Source: Acetomicrobium sp. UBA3949 (GTDB lineage: Bacteria > Synergistota > Synergistia > Synergistales > Acetomicrobiaceae). Taken from it: DNA of 62,331 nt. Positions 17,366 through 25,715 of this stretch are shown one piece after another. Location: positions 569 to 62,899 of the forward strand of contig DGDP01000096.1 in assembly GCA_002385485.1 (NCBI GenBank), written 5' to 3'. Each line of letters starts with the position of its first letter. The stretch's first letter is position 1. The notes under the pieces were generated by a model, which saw nothing but the letters and a program-made list of their open reading frames with translations, was not told where the DNA came from and searched no databases. Both the position numbers and the translations under genes were made by a program.

Positions 17366-18252
17366 ATGATCTCCTCTGATCTTATTTCTTCGTCCAATTG
17401 GTATAGTATGTTAACTGCCTCAGACATCAGAAGCTCAATTTCGTCCTTTAATTGCAGCCTTTCTAACGATTTTTCCGACATATAATGCTGGAGACCGTCC
17501 GCACCCAGTCCAAATCCCAACATAAGACATATAGAATTGGAGGTATGTACGACATCGACAACAGGCCTATAGGAGGCCTTCTCGTCCGGCAAATCATCTG
17601 GTGTATGGTGATATCGAGCGGCCAAAGCGTATACTTCCGGCAAAGCCCATTGATCTATTATTATTTCGCCTATTTCGGCGTGATCGAATCCTAAAACTTC
17701 CCTCTCTGCTTGAGTAAAGGGGACGGCCTCTTCTTCTACCATCTTGCTTATTATCGAATATCCGTATCTGACATATTCGTTGAGAACTATTTTCCCTATG
17801 TCGTGCAACAATCCGGCAAGGTACAATTCCTCCAGATCCAATCCGCCTACCTTCTCACCAATATAGCGGGAAAGGTATGCCACACCCAACGAATGACGCC
17901 ACAACTCTCCTTTATCGAGGGCATATCCCTTTTGCGATCCCGACATATAGGGATAAATACTTGCTGCCAAAACTATGCTTCTAAGGGTTTTATATCCCAA
18001 TATGGCAACAGCTTCGGTTACACTGGTAATTGTCCTTGGAATCCCGTAATAGGCAGAATTGGCCAGACGTAAGACACGAACGACCAACCCCTGATCCTTT
18101 GAGAGAGTGTTGGCCACGTCGGAAGCACTGCTTCTTTCGTCATCTAACTTCTTGAGTGTTAAAAGCACAAACTGAGGCAGGGATGGAATATCTTTTACCT
18201 TTTTGAGTATGCGTTTTTTTACTATTTCCCTCGGACTTCCATCTGTTGGCAT
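17362..18252 (-). CDS. HDOD domain protein
   Basis: A 296-residue HDOD protein: the N-terminal part reads PSLPQFVLLTLKKLDDERSS, then SKDQGLVVRVLRLANSAYYG and ILGYKTLRSIVL; the degenerate HD region includes HSLGVAYLSRYI and GLLHDIGKIVLNEY (HD pair intact). HDOD proteins act in signalling, often with cyclic-di-GMP or two-component partners, but the role of this one cannot be deduced. It is the first gene before cmk-plsC-hflX, in 4-base overlap with cmk, an unusual partner. Confidence 0.88.
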   Translation of the reverse strand: MPTDGSPREIVKKRILKKVKDIPSLPQFVLLTLKKLDDERSSASDVANTLSKDQGLVVRVLRLANSAYYGIPRTITSVTEAVAILGYKTLRSIVLAASIYPYMSGSQKGYALDKGELWRHSLGVAYLSRYIGEKVGGLDLEELYLAGLLHDIGKIVLNEYVRYGYSIISKMVEEEAVPFTQAEREVLGFDHAEIGEIIIDQWALPEVYALAARYHHTPDDLPDEKASYRPVVDVVHTSNSICLMLGFGLGADGLQHYMSEKSLERLQLKDEIELLMSEAVNILYQLDEEIRSEEII

Positions 18253-18283
18253 ATCCTGTCCCCCATATCTTAACTGGATTGAT

Positions 18284-19033
18284 TTAAACTACGCCCCCAT
18301 TGCAAATCATTTTTAATAATTTATCTTTACTGAACTTCAAAAAACAACCTTCATCTAATGTTTTAAGTTCCAGGCGGCCTATCTTTATCCTGACCAATTC
18401 GACGACCTTATATCCGAGACATTCGGCCATTCTCCTAATTTCACGCTTCTTGCCTTCGTAAATCTCTATTACGCACCATTTATCCGAGAGTATTTTAACA
18501 TCTTTTGGTTTTATTAATCTATCGTCGAGATAAACTCCCTTACGCCATTTTTCCAAATCGCCTGAAGTCATAGGCTTATTAAGCATGACACGATATGTCT
18601 TGGTTATGCCGTTCCGAGGATGTATTATATCTTGGGCGAAATCACCGTCGTTCGTTAATATCAATAGTCCACTGCTGTTTTTATCCAACCTTCCAACAGG
18701 AAAAAGGCGGTGCCCTATCAAATCTTTGGGAAGAAGGTCAATCACCGTAGTATATCTTGAATCCACAACGGCACAAACGCAATTGCGAGGCTTATTCATA
18801 ACCAAATAGAGATTCTTTAAAGGAGCTACGATTTTCCCATCTACTTCCACATTATAACTTGTATTGACCATGATCCAGGGACCTGCAGCGATCTCGCCGT
18901 CCACTTTAACCCTTCCGCTTACGATTAGAGCCTCTGTCTTTCTCCTGGAACCCAAGCCACACATGGCAAGGTACTTATTTAACCTTATCAGTTTATCATA
19001 ATGTAAATTCGCATCAGCTGTAATTTCCTTCAT
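18284..19033 (-). CDS. rluB: 23S rRNA pseudouridine synthase of the RsuA/RluB family
   Basis: An N-terminal S4 domain (RLNKYLAMCGLGSRRKTE) is followed by the RsuA-type catalytic domain with NKPRNCVCAV, the catalytic Asp in VGRLDKNSSGLL and ITKTYRV. It probably modifies 23S rRNA at the RluB site, as in the scpA-scpB-rluB clusters of many bacteria. ATG at 19033 lies inside the end of scpB, with GAGG nine bases upstream. RsuA or RluE-like specificity cannot be excluded by sequence alone. Confidence 0.88.
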   Translation of the reverse strand: MKEITADANLHYDKLIRLNKYLAMCGLGSRRKTEALIVSGRVKVDGEIAAGPWIMVNTSYNVEVDGKIVAPLKNLYLVMNKPRNCVCAVVDSRYTTVIDLLPKDLIGHRLFPVGRLDKNSSGLLILTNDGDFAQDIIHPRNGITKTYRVMLNKPMTSGDLEKWRKGVYLDDRLIKPKDVKILSDKWCVIEIYEGKKREIRRMAECLGYKVVELVRIKIGRLELKTLDEGCFLKFSKDKLLKMICNGGVV

Positions 19034-19562
19034 TTTTCAATTCCTCTTCAGTGGGCAATTCGCTAAGGGAATTGATCCCAAAGGCCTCCAAAAATTCCTG
19101 AGTTGTTCTGTATAGCAAGGGAGATCCTGTCCCCTTTTTGCGGCCTGCCACTTTGATCAATCCCGTTGATAATAGGGTCTCCAGAACTTTATCGCTTCTC
19201 ACGCCCCTTATTTCTTCTATCTCGGTCCTGGTGATAGGTTGTTTATAAGCAATTATCGCAAGCGTCTCCATTGCGGCTTTGCTCAAACGAAGCTTATAAC
19301 CATAAGAGTTGTTATACTCCTCTATCACATCTTTCAGATCGCCGGCCGTTGCCATCTGCCATCCCCCGGCCACATTTATAAGGGTAAGACCGTGGTGAGA
19401 TTTGTAATGTTCTTTGATGTTGTTTAATCTTTCCTCGACAATTTTAACGTCGACTCCAAGTGCATTGGAAATGTCTGCAGATTTCACCGGTTCCGACGAT
19501 ACAAATAAAATAGCTTCCACTTTTCTTGCAAGCTCATCCATTGCATTCCTTGAGTCGGACAT
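19014..19562 (-). CDS. scpB: Segregation and condensation protein B
   Basis: Winged-helix (kleisin-associated) partner of ScpA and SMC in chromosome condensation. Family patterns are visible: ARKVEAILFVSSEPV, LSKAAMETLAIIAYKQPITRTEIEEIRGV and GRKKGTGSPLLYRTT. ATG at 19562 has GGAG six bases upstream; a TTG at 19574 starts on that site. 182 residues. It overlaps scpA by 29 bases. Confidence 0.95.
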   Translation of the reverse strand: MSDSRNAMDELARKVEAILFVSSEPVKSADISNALGVDVKIVEERLNNIKEHYKSHHGLTLINVAGGWQMATAGDLKDVIEEYNNSYGYKLRLSKAAMETLAIIAYKQPITRTEIEEIRGVRSDKVLETLLSTGLIKVAGRKKGTGSPLLYRTTQEFLEAFGINSLSELPTEEELKNEGNYS

Positions 19563-20262
19563 GTATATCTCCAAAATGCTGTCTTTGTTTTAAGTAAATA
19601 ATACCAATACGGGCAAGTTCTAGCAATGCTATGATAGTGCTTACAACAAAGCTTTTATCCCTTTCTCCTTTAAGCAACTCATTCAGCGTCAATTCCTTAT
19701 ATTCGAGCAAAGAGTTTTTGATGTCCTCCATCCTGGCCTCAATTGAATACCCTTGATTTTCTTCTATAGATATAGAGATGATGTCTTCCTCGGGCGAATT
19801 TATCCTAAAATTGAAGTTATTAATCAATCCCCACCAAAGAGAGGCCAAAAAATAAAGGTCACCGACTTCATAAAAAGGTCTCGTTTCTCCTAGCTGTCTC
19901 GTAAAATATTTGGAGCGCCGGTAATGTAAAACCTCTAAATAAATTGCCGCCAACTGGAAATGATGAAGTTTTTCGTTGGGTTCATCTTGATCATCCGATG
20001 TGGCATCCTCTTCCTCCTCGCATTCGAATACAGGGCGAGGAAAGATGGCGCGAACTTTGGACAAAACTAAAGCGGCTGCCTGTGCCAAAAAATCAGCTAC
20101 ATCGCTTAAAGAAAAGTTTTCCGAACGAAGCAAATATGCAGCGTAAATTTTTATGACCTCGCTTACACTGACGTTTGAAGCTTCAACTTCTCTACTTTCA
20201 AGTAAACGAATCAAGTTGTTTATAGTATCGCTAAAATTATTATAATCTACTCCGGCAGCCAC
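19534..20262 (-). CDS. scpA: Segregation and condensation protein A
   Basis: Kleisin that bridges SMC heads. Although divergent in the N-terminal part, the sequence has DNLIRLLE-type helices (INNLIRLLESREVE), AAYLLRSENFSLSDVADFLAQAAALVLSKVR split over the usual ScpA core, and a C-terminal winged helix (TIIALLELARIGIIYLKQRQ). Start is GTG at 20262 with AAAGGAGG upstream. The scpA-scpB-rluB order supports the call. smc itself is not in the window. Confidence 0.9.
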   Translation of the reverse strand: MAAGVDYNNFSDTINNLIRLLESREVEASNVSVSEVIKIYAAYLLRSENFSLSDVADFLAQAAALVLSKVRAIFPRPVFECEEEEDATSDDQDEPNEKLHHFQLAAIYLEVLHYRRSKYFTRQLGETRPFYEVGDLYFLASLWWGLINNFNFRINSPEEDIISISIEENQGYSIEARMEDIKNSLLEYKELTLNELLKGERDKSFVVSTIIALLELARIGIIYLKQRQHFGDIHVRLKECNG

Positions 20263-20295
20263 TTTGTCCTCCTTTTGTGGGGATCGCTTTATCTC

Positions 20296-21285
20296 CTACA
20301 GGATGAAGCCTACGGCACTTTTTACTTCTTCGATGGTCTTATCTGCCACATTCGAAGCTCTCTCGGCTCCCTCCCGCAAAATATCCATCATCTCAAGCCC
20401 ATGTTCTTCATAATATTTTCTTCTCTTCTGAATTGGTTCGAGTTTGAACCTGATCCATTCCATCAATACCTTTTTGCAATCTATGCAGCCAATCCCTGCA
20501 GATCGACATCCATAGGCAAGCTCTCTTTTTTTCTCCTCGTCCTGGGTGAATATTTTGTGCAAATGCCATACAGGGCATTTCTCTGGCTCTCCGGGATCCG
20601 ACCTTCTCATCCGAGCGGGGTCTGTCATCATAGTTCTGACTTTGTCCCACATCTCGTTTAGATCCTCTGAAATGAAAAGGGCATTATTGTAAGACTTGCT
20701 CATCTTTCTGCCATCAATGCCTGGGACTCGGGGCGTTGGGGTGAGCAATATCTCCGGCTCTGGGAATACCTCTTTAAAAGTACTATTGAATTTTCGCGCT
20801 AACTCTTTGGCAATTTCTAGATGTATTGATTGATCTTCGCCCACAGGGACTTTTGTTGCTTTGTATAACAATATATCGGCCGCCATTAACACCGGATACC
20901 CAAGAAATCCATAGGTTTGAAGGTCTTTGTCGGCAATGTTTTCGAGTTGTTCTTTATATATGGGGTTTCTCTCAAGCCTTCCAAGGGGAGCGATCATCGA
21001 TAGAGCAAGATGAAGCTCGGCATGGCCACTGACATGGGACTGTTGAAAGATCACCGCCTTTTCGGGATCTAAGCCGACGGCAAGCCAATCCAGGAGAATT
21101 TCCCGGCAATAATCTTTAATTTTTGAGCTGTTCATGTATTCCGACATCAAGGCATGCCAATCGACGATACAGTAATAGCACTCAAATTCGTCCTGAAGCT
21201 TCAACCAATTGGACAGGGCTCCCGCTAGATGGCCAAGATGCAATTTTCCGGTCGGACGCATGCCGCTGAACACGCATTCTTTCAT
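20296..21285 (-). CDS. trpS: Tryptophan-tRNA ligase
   Basis: Class I aminoacyl-tRNA synthetase. HIGH-type motif GKLHLGHLAG near residue 15 and KMSKS-type motif DGRKMSKSYNN near 195 are present; FSGMRPTG at the start is typical. A four-cysteine set in the C-terminal part (CPVWHLH, then CRSAGIGCIDCKK) may bind metal. ATG at 21285 (329 residues) is preferred over GTG 21297, since GGGG lies 11 bases upstream. Confidence 0.96.
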   Translation of the reverse strand: MKECVFSGMRPTGKLHLGHLAGALSNWLKLQDEFECYYCIVDWHALMSEYMNSSKIKDYCREILLDWLAVGLDPEKAVIFQQSHVSGHAELHLALSMIAPLGRLERNPIYKEQLENIADKDLQTYGFLGYPVLMAADILLYKATKVPVGEDQSIHLEIAKELARKFNSTFKEVFPEPEILLTPTPRVPGIDGRKMSKSYNNALFISEDLNEMWDKVRTMMTDPARMRRSDPGEPEKCPVWHLHKIFTQDEEKKRELAYGCRSAGIGCIDCKKVLMEWIRFKLEPIQKRRKYYEEHGLEMMDILREGAERASNVADKTIEEVKSAVGFIL

Positions 21286-21360
21286 TGTATGTATCACCCC
21301 ATTATCAATATAATTCTCATGCCAATTTTATATATATATTACAAAGACATCGCCTGTATT

Positions 21361-22155
21361 TTATTCTATATAGATAATCTTTGGGTCATCGTAAGCTTTA
21401 ATCTCCGTCAGATCATATACCCTTATTTCCGGAAGTTGCTTTAATTTCTCCATAAACTTTGACAATCCGCCTCGCTCCATCTGTCCGTGATCGACGATTG
21501 CCAGGGTTAAATATCTCTGGGCCTCGGCTATTTGATGGTACTTCATATCAGCAGTTATATAAATATCAGCTCCTACATTAAAAGCATTCACCCAAAATTC
21601 GCCGCCCGATCCGCCACAGAGGGCGACTTTTTTAAACCTTTCCCCTTGCCCGTAAAAGGCTATCCAGGAAACATTCCAAGCCCTGGACATCAGCTCTGCC
21701 AATTCATCTTTTGAAACTTCGGCTTCAAAATGTCCCCATGCCCCCAGTCCAAAGGCGTTTTCTTGGAAATAGATCAATGGCTTATAGTCATGAATTTTAA
21801 GGGATTCAGTTAGTGTAACATTTATGCCATTATATGACATATCGAGATTTGTATGAGCTGAAATTACATTCATTCCATAATGTGCAGATTTGTAAAATAG
21901 AGAGGCGCTGTAGTTTGAAACATCCCACTTCTTCATTGGAGAAATGATGGGGGGATGGTGGGTAACAATTACATTGACGCCCAAATCGCGAGCTTTATCT
22001 ATGACCTCGTGCGTCAAATCCAAAGCAAGTGCCAGGCCATCGACCTTGCAAGACAGATCACCTATTACTAATCCCGAGTTATCCCACTCTTCCTGCACAT
22101 TGAAAGGAGCTATCTCGTCTATGGCTGCCAAAATGTCCTCAACGACATAGGGCAT
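21361..22155 (-). CDS. Nif3-like dinuclear metal centre protein
   Basis: Member of the Nif3/YqfO family (GTP cyclohydrolase 1 type 2 homologue). Metal ligands are visible in VTHHPP (about residue 64), SAHTNLD (about 102) and ADMKYHQIAEAQ plus VDHGQMERGG near the C-terminus. Length 264 lacks the long insertion seen in some members. ATG at 22155 has AAGGAG eight bases upstream. Its function is not established. Confidence 0.88.
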   Translation of the reverse strand: MPYVVEDILAAIDEIAPFNVQEEWDNSGLVIGDLSCKVDGLALALDLTHEVIDKARDLGVNVIVTHHPPIISPMKKWDVSNYSASLFYKSAHYGMNVISAHTNLDMSYNGINVTLTESLKIHDYKPLIYFQENAFGLGAWGHFEAEVSKDELAELMSRAWNVSWIAFYGQGERFKKVALCGGSGGEFWVNAFNVGADIYITADMKYHQIAEAQRYLTLAIVDHGQMERGGLSKFMEKLKQLPEIRVYDLTEIKAYDDPKIIYIE

Positions 22156-22191
22156 AAAAACATCTCCTTGCATAAGTGGTTGTAATTAACA

Positions 22192-22218
22192 GAAAAAGCC
22201 ACCTTTTCGGTGGCTTTT
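22192..22218 (-). terminator. Terminator after tRNA-Ile2
   Basis: Minus-strand hairpin GCCACC (22209-22214) / GGTGGC (22198-22203) with a five-base loop, followed by TTTTTCT. It lies ten bases beyond the tRNA CCA end. Confidence 0.85.
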
Positions 22219-22227
22219 GTTGGCTTT

Positions 22228-22304
22228 TGGTGGGCCCACCTGGACTCGAACCAGGAACCTTCCGGTTATGAGCCGGTGGCTCTGACCTGTTGAGCTATGG
22301 GCCC
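22228..22304 (-). tRNA. tRNA with CAU anticodon, most likely tRNA-Ile2
   Basis: Full 77-base cloverleaf with encoded CCA: acceptor GGGCCCA/TGGGCCC, D arm GCTC..GAGC, anticodon stem CCGG around CTCATAA, T arm CTGG/CCAG around TTCGAGT. The anticodon is CAU. C4-G69 and C5-G68, which are known identity elements for lysidine formation by TilS in E. coli tRNA-Ile2, are both present. The CAU tRNA at the right window edge has the elongator tRNA-Met pattern instead. A formal isotype call needs a covariance search. Confidence 0.85.
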
Positions 22305-22323
22305 AAACCCTTAAGCATTTATG

Positions 22324-22352
22324 ATTATAACTACGAGTTTCGTTTAGGGCAA
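22324..22352 (-). promoter_or_regulatory. Promoter of tRNA-Ile2
   Basis: Minus strand -35 TTGCCC (22347-22352), 17-base spacer, perfect -10 TATAAT (22324-22329), 19 bases before the tRNA 5' end. Confidence 0.75.
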
Positions 22353-22383
22353 GTAGTAGGTCGTATTTTTTATCGAAATTTAC

Positions 22384-22566
22384 CTACTTTTCAACGGTTA
22401 TGCAGCTGACAGGACAGCTTTCTGCTGCTTCCATGGCACATTCAGCACCGCTGGGCTTCACCACCTTGGCTTTGCCTAGTTCTTCGTCCAGCTCGAAGAC
22501 CTCCGGACACACCTGGGAACAAACACCGCATCCAATACAGAGTTCCTGATCCAGTTCCACCTTCAT
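22384..22566 (-). CDS. Small [4Fe-4S] ferredoxin
   Basis: A 60-residue low-potential electron carrier. The cluster ligands are CIGCGVC near residue 10 and CPV near residue 50, with the further CP of CSQVCPEVF, the pattern of single-cluster ferredoxins of thermophilic anaerobes. ATG at 22566 follows AAAGGGGGTGG; a longer frame starts upstream of that site. It has its own promoter and is not adjacent to an oxidoreductase, so its partner is unknown. Confidence 0.92.
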   Translation of the reverse strand: MKVELDQELCIGCGVCSQVCPEVFELDEELGKAKVVKPSGAECAMEAAESCPVSCITVEK

Positions 22567-22590
22567 GTAATTCCACCCCCTTTGGCACAT

Positions 22591-22618
22591 ACTATAGCAG
22601 TATTTTCGTTCTAATCAA
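22591..22618 (-). promoter_or_regulatory. Ferredoxin promoter
   Basis: Minus strand -35 TTGATT (22613-22618), 16-base spacer, -10 TATAGT (22591-22596), 25 bases before the ferredoxin start. Confidence 0.65.
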
Positions 22619-22628
22619 ATATTTTCGA

Positions 22629-23420
22629 TCACAAAACTCTCACTAACGGTTTCCCCAAATTTTTTTCCAGGACTAATAGCGCCTTATATTCTGTTATTGC
22701 TTTATTTTCAGGCAAAGCCGACACAATAAATATCCCTTTTCCCACCACAGCGGCATCGAACTCTCTTGTCATCATAATCATGCCCGCTATCGTGCTGCCT
22801 CCACGCATGAAATCGTCGATGACCAAAACTTTGGAACCTTTCTTTAAATTGCGAGTGCCCATGTACATGGTACGAACATCACCTGTACCTGAAGGAAAGT
22901 GAAGCGCCACAGCCGGACCATCGCTTGGTCTGTTTCTGAATCGACAAACAGCCAGGGGAAGACCTAAAGCTTGGGCAACGAATAAAGCTATGGGTATGCC
23001 CTTGACCTCAGAAGTCATCACTACATCGGCACCTGAATCGACGAACATGGAAGCCAAGGCCCAACCTAACCACTGTGCATAATAGGGATTAAATATGATA
23101 TCACTATAGTATATTAATCCTCCAGGCAGAAATCTCTCTTCTCTGGAAAGTTCTAAAGCAATCTCTTCGAGGAATTTTACTTTGTCCCTTTCGTTGAAGG
23201 AGGGGATTAAATATGCCCCTCCTCCTCTCCCTCTATCGATGATAATTCTGCTGCATCCTTCATCGTTCATTGCATTTGAGATGATCTCAACATCATCGCT
23301 TAACACGGTCTTTGATACCTCAAATTCTTTAGCAATATCGCTTAGAGAAAAGGATTGAGACGGATGTTTTGCCAACCTCCAAACGATCCTTGCAATGCGT
23401 TCCGGCCTGGAAATTTTCAT
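22629..23420 (-). CDS. purR: PurR-type purine operon repressor
   Basis: Gram-positive-type PurR: an N-terminal winged helix (RIARIVWRLAKHPSQSFSLSDIAKEFEVSK, positions about 7-36) followed by a phosphoribosyltransferase-like effector domain with the PRPP loop VLVIDDFMRGGSTI near residue 200. In Bacillus, PRPP relieves repression of purine genes. Length 263 is usual. It lies six bases after ispE, as in Firmicutes. No PurBox was identified in this window. Confidence 0.92.
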   Translation of the reverse strand: MKISRPERIARIVWRLAKHPSQSFSLSDIAKEFEVSKTVLSDDVEIISNAMNDEGCSRIIIDRGRGGGAYLIPSFNERDKVKFLEEIALELSREERFLPGGLIYYSDIIFNPYYAQWLGWALASMFVDSGADVVMTSEVKGIPIALFVAQALGLPLAVCRFRNRPSDGPAVALHFPSGTGDVRTMYMGTRNLKKGSKVLVIDDFMRGGSTIAGMIMMTREFDAAVVGKGIFIVSALPENKAITEYKALLVLEKNLGKPLVRVL

Positions 23421-23426
23421 GTCAGA

Positions 23427-24296
23427 TCACTCCAGCACAAAGGTTTTACAATCACATTCGAGCTTTGAGCTTACCAATTCCTGCGCTTTGATAGCCTCGT
23501 GCTTGTCTGTGAAAAGACAAAAAACGGATGAACCGCTCCCGCTTAAACCCCAAGCCAGGCTATTATTGAAAGTTGAATTGCATAGATCGAAAAATCCGTC
23601 GTAAAAGTCGCTTTTTTTTCTCAAAACCGTTACGAAGTCATTTGGCAAAAACCCGATCCTTCTTCTCTTTTCAAGGTCAGCATAGAGGTTTAAAGCTTCG
23701 TATATTGCAAATGAGACGGGCACTATCTCGGCTTCGCCCCTTTTCCTGCTTTCATCGAGCTCTCTATATGCTTCAGCAGTGGAAATTTTTATATTTGGTA
23801 TGGCAAGCAATGCATATATCCCTGTGAGGGGGTCCAAAAGTTTCAACCTTTCCCCAACGCCAGTAGCCAATGCCGTCTTCGTCTTCGAAAGAAAGAAGGG
23901 GATATCGGCACCAAGTGCAGCAAGTTCTGCAGGATCTAGAAATAAATCGTAAATTGTCGAAGCCCATTCTAATATGGCAGCTCCGTTCCCGCTTCCGGCA
24001 CCTATGCCGCTTCCAACGGGTAAAACTTTCCAGATGTTGCATTCTATTGGAGGCAACCTTACAGATTTAGACCTCAAAAATTCGATTGCCCTTGAAATAA
24101 TATTCGTCCCGGATATTCCAATATTATAGGAATTTACAATATCATCCCGATTTGTTCCATTTAACCTTCTAATAGCCAACCATTCGATTGGCCCAAGCTT
24201 ATGGAATAACGTAGAGATTTCATGATAGCCATCATCTCTGGGGACAAACACTCTTAAACTAAGGTTAATTTTTATATAGCTCGGTATATAGATCAA
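23427..24296 (-). CDS. ispE: 4-diphosphocytidyl-2-C-methyl-D-erythritol kinase
   Basis: Fourth enzyme of the non-mevalonate isoprenoid pathway. GHMP-kinase features are seen: YIKINLSLRV near the N-terminus, the glycine-rich loop PVGSGIGAGSGNGAA near 90 (family PxxxGLGGGSSDAA), and a C-terminal LSGSGSSVFCLF. Length 289. Start is TTG at 24296, after GGAGG. dxs and ispA of the same pathway are elsewhere in the window. Confidence 0.93.
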   Translation of the reverse strand: MIYIPSYIKINLSLRVFVPRDDGYHEISTLFHKLGPIEWLAIRRLNGTNRDDIVNSYNIGISGTNIISRAIEFLRSKSVRLPPIECNIWKVLPVGSGIGAGSGNGAAILEWASTIYDLFLDPAELAALGADIPFFLSKTKTALATGVGERLKLLDPLTGIYALLAIPNIKISTAEAYRELDESRKRGEAEIVPVSFAIYEALNLYADLEKRRRIGFLPNDFVTVLRKKSDFYDGFFDLCNSTFNNSLAWGLSGSGSSVFCLFTDKHEAIKAQELVSSKLECDCKTFVLE

Positions 24297-24407
24297 TGTA
24301 CTACCTCCGATCTTTGTGTCGAAAATTGTCCACCCAATTTAAGGCTTATTATAAGCTCTTCGTATGCATTTTAGCCACTCCGATAAAAATAAGTACTTAT
24401 GTTCGAA

Positions 24408-24437
24408 ATTATATTAGATATGTCCAATGATATCAAA
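24408..24437 (-). promoter_or_regulatory. Promoter of ispE-purR
   Basis: Minus strand -35 TTTGAT (24432-24437), 18-base spacer, -10 TATAAT (24408-24413). The leader is about 105 bases. It diverges from the glcT promoter in the 346-base gap 24297-24642. Confidence 0.6.
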
Positions 24438-24509
24438 GAGCATACAAAGGTCATTTAGTATATTGACGTTTCACCTACTATACCGCATCATTATTGTTTT
24501 TTATCATGC

Positions 24510-24538
24510 TTGCTCTGTTCCCCCTAGTGGGATAGAAT
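24510..24538 (+). promoter_or_regulatory. Possible glcT promoter
   Basis: Plus strand -35 TTGCTC (24510-24515), 17-base spacer, -10 TAGAAT (24533-24538), about 97 bases before the glcT start. A second TATAAT at 24614-24619 has no -35. Confidence 0.5.
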
Positions 24539-24642
24539 AAATTAAGAAATTGTTTAAAATTATCTGTCAAGTTTTTTATTGCGTTATAGAATATGAATGT
24601 CGCTTTAGCTAAATATAATAAATGCAGATGGGTGTGATGGGT

Positions 24643-25500
24643 ATGCTCAAAATTAAAAAAGTGTTAAATAATAATGCCCTTATCGCAGAACACCCCACAT
24701 ATGAAGAGGTTATACTCCTGGGAAAGGGTATAGGTTTCAACAAAAAGGCAGGCGAAAGCATATCTAACGCTGATGCCGAAAAGCTGTTTGTCCTTAAAAA
24801 CCCTGAGGAACAGGAGCAATACCTTCAAATGCTAAAAGAAATTGATGAAAATTTTATCGGCATCATGAACGATGCTATATCTTTCATTGAAGACAAGCTT
24901 GGCACTTCATTAAATGAACACATTCATACCAGCCTTACCGATCATTTACATTTTGCCTTAAAACGCCTAAAAAACGGTGTGGAGATAAAAAATCCTTTCA
25001 GATTCGAAATTGAGCTGGCATATCCGCGAGAATACGCAGTTGCTGCGGAATTGACGGAATGGCTTGAGAAAGAACTCAGTGCAAACATTCCCGAAGATGA
25101 GGTAGGGTTTATAACGTTGCACATCCATAGCGCCATTTCAAAGGCAAGCATAGCTAATCTAACGAAAAGAACGCAAATCGTCTCCCAATTGATTGCTATT
25201 GCGGAGAACTCACTAAAAGTAACTTTAGATAGAAGTGATATAAATTATTCGCGCTTCATCAGACATCTTCATTTTGCTCTCGATCGAATAGAATCGGGAA
25301 AATATATGGAAAATGCGGAGTTCTTAAAAGATGTTTTACAGAAAGAATGTGCGCTTTGTTATTCCATTGCCTGGAAAATGATAAAATATATGCAGAAGCA
25401 ACTAAAGAAAAAAATTCCAGAGGCAGAATCAGTGTATTTGACATTGCATTTACAGAGATTGTACAATATAGCTCAGGCTGGAACCGCTGAAGTGTGTTAA
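24643..25500 (+). CDS. glcT: BglG/LicT family transcriptional antiterminator, probably GlcT
   Basis: RNA-binding antiterminator controlled by PTS phosphorylation. The N-terminal CAT RNA-binding domain reads MLKIKKVLNNNALI (residues 1-14) and GKGIGFNKKAGE; two PTS-regulation domains follow, with conserved His in NEHIHTSLTDHLHFAL (PRD1) and HLHFALDRIESG and YLTLHLQRL (PRD2). Length 285. An in-frame ATG at 24622 would add seven residues against the family N-terminus. It sits directly before a RAT/terminator pair and ptsG, as Bacillus glcT does. Confidence 0.88.
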   Translation: MLKIKKVLNNNALIAEHPTYEEVILLGKGIGFNKKAGESISNADAEKLFVLKNPEEQEQYLQMLKEIDENFIGIMNDAISFIEDKLGTSLNEHIHTSLTDHLHFALKRLKNGVEIKNPFRFEIELAYPREYAVAAELTEWLEKELSANIPEDEVGFITLHIHSAISKASIANLTKRTQIVSQLIAIAENSLKVTLDRSDINYSRFIRHLHFALDRIESGKYMENAEFLKDVLQKECALCYSIAWKMIKYMQKQLKKKIPEAESVYLTLHLQRLYNIAQAGTAEVC

Positions 25501-25597
25501 AGCGCATTAGTTTCATTGCAGCCGGAGCTTTCATTGTTTCGTAATAAGTTACAGCGTAAATATGTAAATAAAATAATAGATAACTAATATACTCTTT

Positions 25598-25632
25598 TTG
25601 CGTGTTACTGTGTAAGCACAGGCATGAGCAAA
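25598..25632 (+). promoter_or_regulatory. RAT (ribonucleic antiterminator) site of ptsG
   Basis: The sequence GTGTTACTG, a short loop and CAGGCATGAG form an imperfect hairpin of about 30 bases that resembles the GlcT-type RAT. Its 3' side (25622-25632) is also the start of the terminator that follows, so the two structures exclude each other. Confidence 0.75.
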
Positions 25633-25680
25633 GGAGTGTACGGTAGGTCGGTGCCGTATCTCTTTTGCTCATGCTTTTTT
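25622..25680 (+). terminator. GlcT-controlled terminator before ptsG
   Basis: Arms GCATGAGCAAAGGAG (25622-25636) and CTCTTTTGCTCATGC (25660-25674) pair almost fully, with an inner TACGG/CCGTA stem, followed by six T. It would stop transcription before ptsG unless the RAT hairpin forms. Confidence 0.88.
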
Positions 25681-25715
25681 AATGCTCTAATCCATAGGAC
25701 AGGAGGTTGTGGTAG

